Positions 20,324-28,062 of a stretch of DNA of 64,000 bases are shown one piece after another. The stretch spans positions 1 to 64,000 of the forward strand of contig JALHRQ010000009.1 in the NCBI GenBank assembly GCA_022841375.1. Reading direction: 5' to 3'. Position 1 is the first letter of the stretch; each line of letters opens with the position of its first letter. The notes under the pieces were generated by a model, which worked only from the letters and a program-made list of their open reading frames with translations, made no database searches and was not told the origin of the DNA. Origin of the DNA: Burkholderiales bacterium. Lineage in GTDB: Bacteria > Pseudomonadota > Gammaproteobacteria > Burkholderiales > SG8-41. The position numbers and the translations under genes were made by a program.

Positions 20324-21151
20324 GTGAGTGATCGATACGCAGTTGTCGGCAATCCGGTCGGCCACAGCAAATCGCCGCAGATCCACGCGGCATTTGCGCG
20401 GCAGACGGGCCAGGACATCAGCTACGACCGTTTGCTGGCGCCCCTGGATTCGTTCGAGGCTACGGTGCGACGGTTTTTCCACGAGGGCGGTCACGGACTG
20501 AACGTCACGGTACCGTTCAAACGCGAGGCCTGGGATCTGGTTGATCATTGCGAGGGCGGCGCTTTATCCGCCGAAGCGGTCAACACCATCAAACGCTCCG
20601 GTAACCAGCTGATCGGCTACAACACCGATGGCGTGGGACTGCTCGCCGATCTTGAACACAACCTCGGCGCGGCTATTGCCGGCAAACGGGTGTTGCTGAT
20701 GGGCGCCGGTGGCGCATCCTACGGCGTGCTGCAGCCGCTATTGGAGCGCAGGCCCGATCTGCTGGTGGTGGTCAACCGTACGCTGGACAAGGCCGAACGT
20801 CTGATCCGCCATTTTCACCAATACGAGTCACTGACGTTGCGGGGAATTGCGGCCCAGCCGTATGCCTTGCTTGCAGGCCAGTCCTTCGATCTGGTCATCA
20901 ATGCGACATCCGCCGGTCTCGAGGGTGAGATGCCGCAGTTGCCCGACGGTCTTTTTGCGCAGGGCGCCATCGCCTACGACATGGTTTACGGACGGGAAAC
21001 GCAGTTTCTCGGTTTTGCGCGCGCCCGCGGCGCGACCTGTGCCGATGGTCTGGGCATGCTGGTCGAGCAGGCGGCCGAATCGTTTTTCATCTGGCGCGGC
21101 GTGCGGCCGCGCACGGCCCCGGTCATCGCGCAATTACGCAGCGAACATTGA
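20324..21151 (+). CDS. aroE: Shikimate dehydrogenase
   Basis: The 275-residue enzyme reduces 3-dehydroshikimate with NADPH in chorismate biosynthesis. The substrate site is visible in VVGNPVGHSKSPQIH and GLNVTVPFK (catalytic Lys), with SAEAVNTI and GYNTDGVGL following. The cofactor loop is GAGGASYG and the NADPH-specific NRTLDKA motif is present. GTG start 10 nt after the tonB-like gene. Full length and intact. Confidence 0.95.
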   Translation: MSDRYAVVGNPVGHSKSPQIHAAFARQTGQDISYDRLLAPLDSFEATVRRFFHEGGHGLNVTVPFKREAWDLVDHCEGGALSAEAVNTIKRSGNQLIGYNTDGVGLLADLEHNLGAAIAGKRVLLMGAGGASYGVLQPLLERRPDLLVVVNRTLDKAERLIRHFHQYESLTLRGIAAQPYALLAGQSFDLVINATSAGLEGEMPQLPDGLFAQGAIAYDMVYGRETQFLGFARARGATCADGLGMLVEQAAESFFIWRGVRPRTAPVIAQLRSEH

Positions 21152-21192
21152 GCGGCACGGCACAACATTTTTCCACGGGTTAAAGTTTGACG

Positions 21193-21891
21193 ATGTTGAA
21201 ATTATTGTGGCGCTGGAGCTGGCGCGCGTTTTTGCTGGTGTTGATCGCGCTGACCGCAATCCAGTTCTGGTTCCTGGTCCATGTCTGGTACTGGGCCGGA
21301 AACAATCCCGAATCCACCGCGTTCATGCGCGCGCGGCTGGAGATCCTGCAGGAAGACCATCCGAAGGCCCGGCTGCGCCAGCAGTGGGTGCCTTATCAGC
21401 GCATCTCCGGCCATTTGAAGCGCGCAATTGTCGCCGCCGAGGATGCGAAGTTTGTGACCCACAACGGGTTTGACTGGGACGGCATCCAGAAGGCGTACGA
21501 AAAAAATTTGCGTGAAGGCGAAATCGTCGCCGGCGGGTCGACAATCACCCAGCAACTGGCGAAAAACCTGTTTTTTTCAGGCGAACGTGCCTGGTGGCGC
21601 AAGGGGCAGGAGGCGGTTGTTGCGGTGATGATCGAAACGATAATGAGCAAGCGCCGGATCCTTGAGATTTATCTCAACGTCATCGAGTGGGGGGACGGTG
21701 TATTCGGCGCCGAGGCGGCGGCCCGGCACCATTACGGGATGACTGCAGCAGGGCTGACGCAGGAACAGGCGGCAAGACTTGCCGCTGTCGTGCCCAGTCC
21801 CCGTCGTTACGGGCCGGCGAGCGACACGGCTTATTTGCAACGGCGCACGCAGACCATATTGGCCCGGATGAACAGTGCCCAAATCCCCTGA
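21193..21891 (+). CDS. mtgA: Monofunctional peptidoglycan glycosyltransferase
   Basis: 232 residues. One N-terminal membrane anchor (about 10-32) is followed by a GT51 domain: the catalytic Glu motif IVAAEDAKFVTHNGFDWDGI, GGSTITQQLAKNLF, KGQEAVVAVMIE and RILEIYLNVIEWG are all present. It polymerises lipid II into glycan strands on the periplasmic face and lacks a transpeptidase domain, as expected for MtgA. ATG 21193 is chosen over the TTG two codons earlier. Last gene of the RNB-tonB-aroE-mtgA run. Confidence 0.95.
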   Translation: MLKLLWRWSWRAFLLVLIALTAIQFWFLVHVWYWAGNNPESTAFMRARLEILQEDHPKARLRQQWVPYQRISGHLKRAIVAAEDAKFVTHNGFDWDGIQKAYEKNLREGEIVAGGSTITQQLAKNLFFSGERAWWRKGQEAVVAVMIETIMSKRRILEIYLNVIEWGDGVFGAEAAARHHYGMTAAGLTQEQAARLAAVVPSPRRYGPASDTAYLQRRTQTILARMNSAQIP

Positions 21892-22129
21892 ATTTGGCTT
21901 TGACGCGGTGCAGCGGCCATGGATTTTCAGTTGTATTCTGAACAGCCGGTGAATGCGCCAGTTTTCAGTTGACCGCAGCCGGATGCCAGCATAATCTGCC
22001 GTTCGGCGCGTGCAAACGTGATCCACCGCAGCCTCAAGACTTGCGGGGATGTTGCCGGCCACGAGGAGGTTTCCAGCAGCACCGCACGCCCAACGCATCA
22101 CCAATCCAGAATCCAGTTGAGGAGAAGTC

Positions 22130-22627
22130 ATGGCCCAGTTAAATATCAATGGTCGTACGCACAATGTCGAAGTCGAACCTGATACCCCGCTGCTGTGGGC
22201 GATTCGGGAGCAGGTCGGACTGACCGGTACAAAGTACGGCTGCGGTGTCGCGCAGTGCGGCGCCTGCTCGGTGCACCTGAACGGCGAAGTCGTGCGGTCG
22301 TGCTCGATCCCGGTCAGCAGTATCAAGGCCGGCGACAGGATCACCACCATTGAAGGCCTGTCGCGCGACAGTTCGCATCCGGTGCAGAAGGCCTGGGCGG
22401 CAATCGACGTGCCGCAGTGCGGCTACTGCCAGTCGGGCCAGATCATGGCGGCGGCAGCGTTGCTCGCGAAAAAGCCCAAGCCCACCGACAAGGATATCGA
22501 CGAAGCGATGACCAACATCTGCCGGTGCGGCACTTACCATCGCATTCGCGCCGCGGTGCATATGGCTGCCGGCAACACCAAGGTGGGCAGCGCCGATGCG
22601 GCCGCCACCGACAACACTACCGTCTAG
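22130..22627 (+). CDS. iorA: Molybdenum hydroxylase small 2Fe-2S subunit (isoquinoline 1-oxidoreductase alpha type)
   Basis: 165 residues with two [2Fe-2S] domains. A plant-ferredoxin-like fold has [15 protein letters not shown] plus a fourth Cys (VRSCSIPV). A helical domain has [10 protein letters not shown] and [14 protein letters not shown]. It hands electrons from the molybdopterin site of the large subunit to an external acceptor. No FAD subunit gene is nearby, as in IorAB-type enzymes, which use cytochromes rather than NAD. GGAGAAG precedes the ATG. The 237-nt gap upstream shows no gene. Confidence 0.88.
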   Translation: MAQLNINGRTHNVEVEPDTPLLWAIREQVGLTGTKYGCGVAQCGACSVHLNGEVVRSCSIPVSSIKAGDRITTIEGLSRDSSHPVQKAWAAIDVPQCGYCQSGQIMAAAALLAKKPKPTDKDIDEAMTNICRCGTYHRIRAAVHMAAGNTKVGSADAAATDNTTV

Positions 22628-22638
22628 GATCGGAGACC

Positions 22639-24852
22639 ATGAACATGAAAACCACGATCTCCAGCGAGCTGCCGAAAATTTCGCGCCGCAAATTCCTGGT
22701 GAGCACTGCCGCCGCCGGCGGTGGCCTTGCACTGGGTTTCAGCCTGCCGTTTGGCATCGGCGACGCTGCAGCACAGAGCGTCGCTGCCGCATCCGAAATC
22801 AATATCTGGGTGGTTGTCCAGCCGGACGAGACCTGCGTGATTCGTATTGCCCGTGCCGAGATGGGTCAGGGCACGCTCACCGGTCTGGCCCAACTGGTGG
22901 CCGAGGAACTGGAATGCGACTGGAAGAAAGTCAAAACCGAGCAGATTACCGCCGGGCAGAATCTCGCGCGGAAACGTGCCTGGGGCGACATGTCGACTTC
23001 GGGCAGCCGCGGTATCCGGCAGTCGCATGACTATGTGCGCCGGGGTGGCGCGGCAGCACGAATGATGCTGGTGCAGGCCGCTGCCAGTGAATGGAATGTG
23101 CCGGTGGGCGATCTGCAGGTGGCTAACGGCGTGATAACCCATGCCGGCTCCGGTCGTTCAACCACCTACGGCAAGGTGGCCAATGCCGCAGCCAAACTGA
23201 CACCGCCGGATCTGAAGAGCATCAAGCTCAAGGAGACCAAGAACTGGAAAATCGCCGGCAAACCGCTGCGCCGTCTCGACACCATCGACAAGCTCAATGG
23301 CCAGAAGATCTATGCCATCGACCTGAAGATGCCCGGAATGCTGCACGCCACGGTTAAAGATTGCCCGGTGTTCGGCGGCAAACTCGCCAGCTTCGACGAT
23401 TCGAAGGTGAAGGGCATGGCCGGCGTCAAGTCGGTGATGAAGGTCAATGACACCACGGTCGCGGTGGTCGCCGACACCTGGTGGCGGGCGAAAAAGGCTA
23501 TGGATGCGTTGCCCATCGTCTGGGATGAAGGCCCCAATGCCAAGGTCAACAGCGCATCAATTGCCGAACACTTGAAGTCCGGGCTGACCGGCAGCGATGC
23601 ATTTGCCCAGATCGACACCGGTGATGCGCCGAAAGCGATTGCCGCAGCGGCGAAAAAAATCGAGGCGGTATACAGCGTGCCGTTCACGTCGCATACGCCG
23701 ATGGAGCCGATGAACTGCACGGTGAAACTGTCGCCGGACAAGGCTGAGATCTGGATTCCGACGCAAAGCCTGGAAGCCTCGCTCGCTGCATTGTCCAGCG
23801 CATCGGGCCAGCCGCTGGATAAATGCGAAGCCTATGTGATGGATCTGGGTGGCGGCTTCGGCCGTCGCATCGGCAACCAGGACGTGGTGCGGCAGGGCGT
23901 GGCGATCGCCAAGGCCTTCCCCGGCACACCGGTGAAAATGGTGTGGACCCGCGAAGAAGACCAGGCGCATGACTTTTACCGGCCGATCGCACAGTGCCGT
24001 TTGTTCGCCGGCGTTGACGAAAAAGGCAATCTGGCCGGTCTGCATCTGCGGGTATCGGGCCAGTCGATCAACGCCTTTGCCAATCCGGCAGCGATCAAGG
24101 ACGGCAAGGACATTCGCCAGCTGCAGGGCTTGTGGCCCACGCTCGAAGGCGACGCGCAGATCGGTTACACCCATGCCAATTTGCGCACCGAGTACGCCAT
24201 GCGCAATACCCATCTGCCGGTGGGGCCGTGGCGTGGCGTCAACACCAACCAGAACGGCATTTTCATGGAATGCTTCATGGACGAGGTGGCGAAGCTCGCG
24301 AATCGCGATCCGCTGGAATTCCGCCGTTCGCTGATGAGCGAGCGTCCCAAGCATCTCGGCGTGCTCAATGCCGCGGCCGAGAAAGCAGGATGGGGCAAAC
24401 CGCTGCCGAAGGGTGTATACCGCGGCATCGCACAGTTCATGGGCTATGGCAGTTACTCGGCCGCAGTGGCCGAGGTGTCGGTCAGCCCGAAAGGCGAGGT
24501 CAAGGTGCACCGCTGCGTGTTCGCATTGGATTGCGGCAACGTCGTTAATCCCGACCAGACGGCGGCGCAGATCGAGGGCTCGGTGGCCTACGGCATGACC
24601 ACGCTGCACAGCGAGATCTCGGTTGAAAAGGGCCGGGTGGTGGAAACCAACTTCGACAATTTCCGCGTGATGAAAATCGCGGAGATGCCCAAGGTCGAAG
24701 TCGTGCTGCCGCTGACCCATGATTTCTGGGGCGGTGTCGGCGAACCGACGATCTGCGTGGTGGTGCCTGCCATTCTCAATGCGATACACGCGGCGACCGG
24801 CAAGCCGGTGCGCAGCCTGCCGTTGTCCAAGCAGGGTCTGACGCTGGTCTGA
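22639..24852 (+). CDS. iorB: Molybdopterin-binding hydroxylase large subunit (isoquinoline 1-oxidoreductase beta type)
   Basis: 737 residues. A Tat signal (ISRRKFLVSTAAAGGG, about 13-40) sends the folded enzyme to the periplasm. GQGTLTGLAQLVAEEL, GGGFGRR, RGVNTNQNGIFMECFMDE and the C-terminal GGVGEPTICVVVPAI with the active-site Glu are xanthine-dehydrogenase-superfamily motifs. I start at ATG 22639, preceded by GGAG; longer frames run back through iorA. Family members oxidise N-heterocycles or aldehydes, but the substrate here is not known. The soxX start lies only 10 nt after its stop, so the enzyme is in one operon with soxXYZA. Confidence 0.88.
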   Translation: MNMKTTISSELPKISRRKFLVSTAAAGGGLALGFSLPFGIGDAAAQSVAAASEINIWVVVQPDETCVIRIARAEMGQGTLTGLAQLVAEELECDWKKVKTEQITAGQNLARKRAWGDMSTSGSRGIRQSHDYVRRGGAAARMMLVQAAASEWNVPVGDLQVANGVITHAGSGRSTTYGKVANAAAKLTPPDLKSIKLKETKNWKIAGKPLRRLDTIDKLNGQKIYAIDLKMPGMLHATVKDCPVFGGKLASFDDSKVKGMAGVKSVMKVNDTTVAVVADTWWRAKKAMDALPIVWDEGPNAKVNSASIAEHLKSGLTGSDAFAQIDTGDAPKAIAAAAKKIEAVYSVPFTSHTPMEPMNCTVKLSPDKAEIWIPTQSLEASLAALSSASGQPLDKCEAYVMDLGGGFGRRIGNQDVVRQGVAIAKAFPGTPVKMVWTREEDQAHDFYRPIAQCRLFAGVDEKGNLAGLHLRVSGQSINAFANPAAIKDGKDIRQLQGLWPTLEGDAQIGYTHANLRTEYAMRNTHLPVGPWRGVNTNQNGIFMECFMDEVAKLANRDPLEFRRSLMSERPKHLGVLNAAAEKAGWGKPLPKGVYRGIAQFMGYGSYSAAVAEVSVSPKGEVKVHRCVFALDCGNVVNPDQTAAQIEGSVAYGMTTLHSEISVEKGRVVETNFDNFRVMKIAEMPKVEVVLPLTHDFWGGVGEPTICVVVPAILNAIHAATGKPVRSLPLSKQGLTLV

Positions 24853-24862
24853 GCAACGGGCG

Positions 24863-25303
24863 GTGCGCGGCACAGGCTGGGCCATGATGTTGGCCGCGAT
24901 GGCAGGTTACGCCGTCGCGGCTGCTCCGCCGCTGGAGCTCTATCGCATCGAAGGCGACGCGATTCATGCGCCGCTGGTTTCAACCGCGGGCGATCCGCTG
25001 CGCGGACGCGCAGTGTTGAGCGGTCGCGATGCCAATTGCCTGCTCTGTCATGCCGTGGCGGAGACCGGCGTCCGTTTCATGGGTGATATCGCGCCGCCGC
25101 TCTCGGGTGTCGGTGCGCGGCTGTCCGAAGGCCAGTTGCGGTTGCGCATCGTCGATCAATCGCGATTGAACCCGGACACCGTGATGCCGTCTTATTACAG
25201 GATCAATGGTCTGATACGTGTCGCGCCCGCGTACCGCGGCAAACCGGTTTTGAATGCGCAGCAGATCGAAGACGTCATCGCCTATCTGAAAACCCTGAAA
25301 TGA
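24863..25303 (+). CDS. soxX: SoxX-type monohaem cytochrome c
   Basis: 146 residues. A signal peptide (about 1-20, ending AVAA) is followed by one haem site CLLCH. SoxX-typical segments are PPLSGVGARLSEGQLRLRIVD, NPDTVMPSYYRINGL and VAPAYRGKPVLNAQQIEDVIAYLKTLK, the Met in the second being the likely sixth haem ligand. SoxX and SoxA form the c-type cytochrome complex that couples sulfur compounds to the SoxY cysteine. A GTG start is used; ATG 24884 is an alternative. It lies between iorB and soxY. Confidence 0.9.
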   Translation: MRGTGWAMMLAAMAGYAVAAAPPLELYRIEGDAIHAPLVSTAGDPLRGRAVLSGRDANCLLCHAVAETGVRFMGDIAPPLSGVGARLSEGQLRLRIVDQSRLNPDTVMPSYYRINGLIRVAPAYRGKPVLNAQQIEDVIAYLKTLK

Positions 25304-25310
25304 CCACAGC

Positions 25311-25760
25311 ATGTCTGCAGACCGCCGGCGTTTCCTGATTTCCTGCTCCGCGATGGCGGTTGCCCCGATATGGACGGTCGCCCATGCGCAGCACAATCCG
25401 CAGCGCGAAGCTTTGCTGCGCGAGATCACCGGCGGCGTAGAGGTGCGCATCGGTCGTGTAGTGGTCGATACACCGCCACTGGCCGACAACGGTCATTCGG
25501 TTCCGCTGCGGGTTGTTGTCGATAGTCCGATGACGGCAACCGATCATGTGCGACGCATCACCGTCCTCGCCGAGCGCAATCCGCGACCGGTGGTGGCGAG
25601 TTACAGGCTGGGGCCTCATTCCGGCCGCGCAGAAATCACGACACGTATCCGGCTTGCCGACATCCAGGACGTGGTGGCTGTTGCGGAATTGTCCGATGGC
25701 AACTGGTGGATGGGCAGCGCGCATGTCATTGTCACCGAACTGGCCTGTCTGGAGGGCTGA
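25311..25760 (+). CDS. soxY: SoxY-related sulfur carrier with non-standard C-terminal arm
   Basis: 149 residues. A Tat-like signal (DRRRFLISCSAMAVAP) is followed by the immunoglobulin-like SoxY fold (VPLRVVVDSPM..., TRIRLADIQDVVAVAELSDG). Classical SoxY ends in the swinging arm GGCGG, whose Cys carries the substrate. Here the C-terminus is ELACLEG, so the Cys is kept but the glycine arm is not. This resembles the SoxY paralogue group described as having an AACIE arm. The carrier may therefore handle a different cargo or partner from the thiosulfate pathway. Its stop overlaps the soxZ start. Confidence 0.85.
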   Translation: MSADRRRFLISCSAMAVAPIWTVAHAQHNPQREALLREITGGVEVRIGRVVVDTPPLADNGHSVPLRVVVDSPMTATDHVRRITVLAERNPRPVVASYRLGPHSGRAEITTRIRLADIQDVVAVAELSDGNWWMGSAHVIVTELACLEG

Positions 25761-26086
25761 TGAGCATGCTTGCCCGTATCCAGGTTCCGGCGCAGGCGCG
25801 CCGCGGCGACATCATTCCGATCCGGATCGCCATCCAGCATCCGATGGAAACCGGCTACCGTCCGGACAACTTCGGGCGGCGAATTACGAAAAACGTGATC
25901 AACACGCTGACCTGCCGTTATAACGGCGTCGAAGTGTTTCGGGCCGAGATGGGTTCGGGTGTGTCCGCCAACCCGCAGCTGCAGTTTTATGTCCGCGCCG
26001 ACAGCAGTGGTGAATTTGTTTTTGATTGGGTCGATGATTCCGGCGAACGCGGCAGCGAACGCGCTGCGTTGGCCGTCAGCGGTTGA
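25760..26086 (+). CDS. soxZ: SoxZ-type partner of the SoxY-like carrier
   Basis: 108 residues, no signal peptide; SoxZ is exported with SoxY as a dimer. PAQARRGDIIPIRIAIQHPMETG, the NTLTCRYNGVEVFRAEMGSGVSANP core and YVRADSSGEFVFDWVDDSG match the SoxZ fold. ATG 25760 overlaps the soxY TGA (ATGA), which indicates coupled translation and equal amounts of the two proteins. The longer frame from 25706 runs inside soxY and is not used. Confidence 0.9.
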   Translation: MSMLARIQVPAQARRGDIIPIRIAIQHPMETGYRPDNFGRRITKNVINTLTCRYNGVEVFRAEMGSGVSANPQLQFYVRADSSGEFVFDWVDDSGERGSERAALAVSG

Positions 26087-26093
26087 TTGCGGC

Positions 26094-26867
26094 GTGCGCA
26101 AACTGCTCGTCAGTTTTTGCGGACTGTTGCTGGCGGTTAATGCGGTTGCCGCTGAACCGCCGCGCCCGCAGCCAAAATCCGGCTTGTCCTATGCCGGCGC
26201 CGATGTCCGGGCGTTGCAGGCCGATGATTTCGGCAACCCCGGCATGTTGTGGGTCGCGCGCGGCGAAAAGCTGTGGAATATCCCGACGGGTCGCAGCGGG
26301 AAATCCTGCGCCAGTTGCCACCGTGAAGCGCCGGCCAGCATGAAAGGCGTTGCCGCACGCTATCCGCGCATTGATGCCGGCGACAAGACGCTGCTCAATA
26401 TCGAGGGTCGCATCAATCAATGCCGGGAGCGTCATCAGGAAGCGGGGGCACTGGCCTACGAATCCGAAGAGCTGCTGGCATTGACGGCCTATGCTGCGCA
26501 TCAATCGCGCCATTTGCCGGTCCAGGCTGAAATCAATGAGGCGAACCGCGCGCATTTCGAGCGCGGCCGCGAAACCTACTATCGCCGCCAGGGCCAGATG
26601 AATCTGGCCTGTACCCATTGTCATGAGCGCAATGCCGGTCGCAAATTGCTTGCCGACACCATCAGTGAAGGGCATGGCAACGCCTATCCGGTTTACCGTC
26701 TGGAATGGCAGTCAGCGGGTTCGCTGCACCGCCGTCTGCGTGCCTGTTATTTTGGTGTGCGCGCCGAGCAGCCTGCGGCCGGTTCGGCGGAGCTGGTGGA
26801 TCTGGAGTTGTATCTGGCGTCGCGGGCGCGGGGCCTGCCGGTGGAGACGCCGGGGGTCAGGCGCTAG
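26094..26867 (+). CDS. soxA: SoxA-type dihaem cytochrome c
   Basis: 257 residues. A GTG start gives a signal peptide ending NAVAA. Two haem sites are visible: CASCH (first domain) and CTHCH (second). The axial Cys of the first haem is in NQCRERH. The cysteine that carries a persulfide in SoxA is in RLRACYFGVRAEQP. So this is the dihaem form, with both haems kept. It is the last gene of iorAB-soxXYZA. soxB and soxCD, needed to complete the standard pathway, are not in this window. Confidence 0.9.
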   Translation: MRKLLVSFCGLLLAVNAVAAEPPRPQPKSGLSYAGADVRALQADDFGNPGMLWVARGEKLWNIPTGRSGKSCASCHREAPASMKGVAARYPRIDAGDKTLLNIEGRINQCRERHQEAGALAYESEELLALTAYAAHQSRHLPVQAEINEANRAHFERGRETYYRRQGQMNLACTHCHERNAGRKLLADTISEGHGNAYPVYRLEWQSAGSLHRRLRACYFGVRAEQPAAGSAELVDLELYLASRARGLPVETPGVRR

Positions 26868-26869
26868 AA

Positions 26870-26898
26870 TTAATCAATAAAAACAAATGCTTGATTAA
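26870..26898. terminator. AT-rich hairpin between convergent soxA and korB
   Basis: TTAATCAA (26870-26877) pairs perfectly with TTGATTAA (26891-26898) around a 13-nt loop. It lies just past the soxA stop and 25 nt from the korB stop on the other strand, so it could end both transcripts. The stem is AT-only apart from one G:C pair, so stability is modest. Confidence 0.35.
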
Positions 26899-26922
26899 AT
26901 TTCGCGCCTTATTCCCAGTACT

Positions 26923-27978
26923 TCAGCGCAGTGAAGCGTTGATTTTTTCCAGTGCCGGCGTGCCCGGGCACAGGTCCTTGGCGCCGAGCTGGTTCAGCGG
27001 CGTATCCACGGTGTTGATGTGCTCATGCAGGTCTTCCGAATCGGGATCGATGTAGAGCAGGCCGGTGATGACTTCGCCGCGCGCGCCGTGTTCCTGCAAG
27101 TAGTTCATCACCTTGACGCGGTCCGTCGCATCGTAGTCGGAAGCGATTTTCTTCAGCCGCAGCGCCGAGCCGTCGTGCTGGTGCACCGTCACCGTTTCAC
27201 CCGGTGCGTAGTCGGCGGTGATTTCCTCGTGATCCTCGATGAAGTCGAGGCGGTTCACCGCTTCGTTATGCTGGCGCACGTATTCGTAGGACTTGGTCGA
27301 GCCGGCATGATTGTTGAACGCGATGCAGGGTGATACGACGTCGATGAATGCCGCGCCCTTGTGCTCGATCGCACCCTTGATCAGGGGCACCAGCTGCTTC
27401 TTGTCACCGGAAAAACTGCGTGCGACATAGGTGGCACCAAGCAGCAGCGCCATGCCGATCATGTCCAGCGGTTCATCGGAATTGACGACGCCGCGCTTCG
27501 ATTTCGAACCTTTGTCGGCGGTGGCCGAGAACTGTCCCTTGGTCAGGCCGTAAACACCGTTGTTCTCGACGATGTAAACCATGTTGACGCCGCGGCGCAT
27601 GCAGTGTGCAAACTGGCCGAGGCCGATGGAGGCGGAGTCGCCGTCTCCGGAAACACCCAGATACAGCAGGTCGCGGTTGGCAAGATTGGCACCGGTAAGC
27701 ACCGACGGCATGCGGCCGTGCACGCTGTTGAAGCCGTGCGAATTGCCGAGGAAATAATCCGGGGTTTTTGACGAGCAGCCGATGCCTGACAGCTTGGCGA
27801 CGCGGTGCGGCTGGATGTCGAGTTCCCAGCAGGCCTGGATGATCGACGCCGAGATCGAATCATGGCCGCAACCGGCGCACAGGGTTGAAATTTTGCCCTC
27901 ATAGTCGCGGCGGGTATAACCGGCCTGGTTTTTCGACAGCGATGGATGGTGGAGTTTCGGTTTGGCGAGATAGGTCAT
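26923..27978 (-). CDS. korB: 2-Oxoacid (2-oxoglutarate):acceptor oxidoreductase, beta subunit
   Basis: 351 residues. The thiamine-diphosphate half-site is clear: LCAGCGHDSISASIIQA with cluster-ligating cysteines, then GDGDSASIGLGQFAHCMRRGVN and VENNGVYGLTKGQ. The C-terminal region carries further Cys and the subunit interface. With the alpha subunit it decarboxylates a 2-oxoacid to acyl-CoA and passes electrons through a [4Fe-4S] cluster. The oxidoreductase is oxygen-sensitive in most organisms. It is the third gene of the operon and is separated from korA by an 84-nt gap with repeats. Confidence 0.9.
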   Translation of the reverse strand: MTYLAKPKLHHPSLSKNQAGYTRRDYEGKISTLCAGCGHDSISASIIQACWELDIQPHRVAKLSGIGCSSKTPDYFLGNSHGFNSVHGRMPSVLTGANLANRDLLYLGVSGDGDSASIGLGQFAHCMRRGVNMVYIVENNGVYGLTKGQFSATADKGSKSKRGVVNSDEPLDMIGMALLLGATYVARSFSGDKKQLVPLIKGAIEHKGAAFIDVVSPCIAFNNHAGSTKSYEYVRQHNEAVNRLDFIEDHEEITADYAPGETVTVHQHDGSALRLKKIASDYDATDRVKVMNYLQEHGARGEVITGLLYIDPDSEDLHEHINTVDTPLNQLGAKDLCPGTPALEKINASLR

Positions 27979-27992
27979 TTATAACCTCGTTG

Positions 27993-28053
27993 AGGGGTGA
28001 GGAGTCAGGCGTGAGGAAAATCGGGGGTAACTCAATCCTCAATCCTCAATCCT
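27993..28053. repeat. Tandem heptads in the korA-korB gap
   Basis: Three perfect CAATCCT units (28033-28053) are preceded by purine-rich heptad-like units (GTGAGGAGTCAGGCGTGAGG, 27996-28015). The second block resembles the AGGCGTA-type heptads at 14016-14064. The repeats sit inside an operon, in the untranslated space before korB. Confidence 0.55.
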
Positions 28054-28062
28054 TGAGCCTGA

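Noticed and set aside
22417-22638. Upstream extension of iorB to 22417
   Set aside because: It reads through iorA in another frame; ATG 22639 has a ribosome site and gives the Tat signal.
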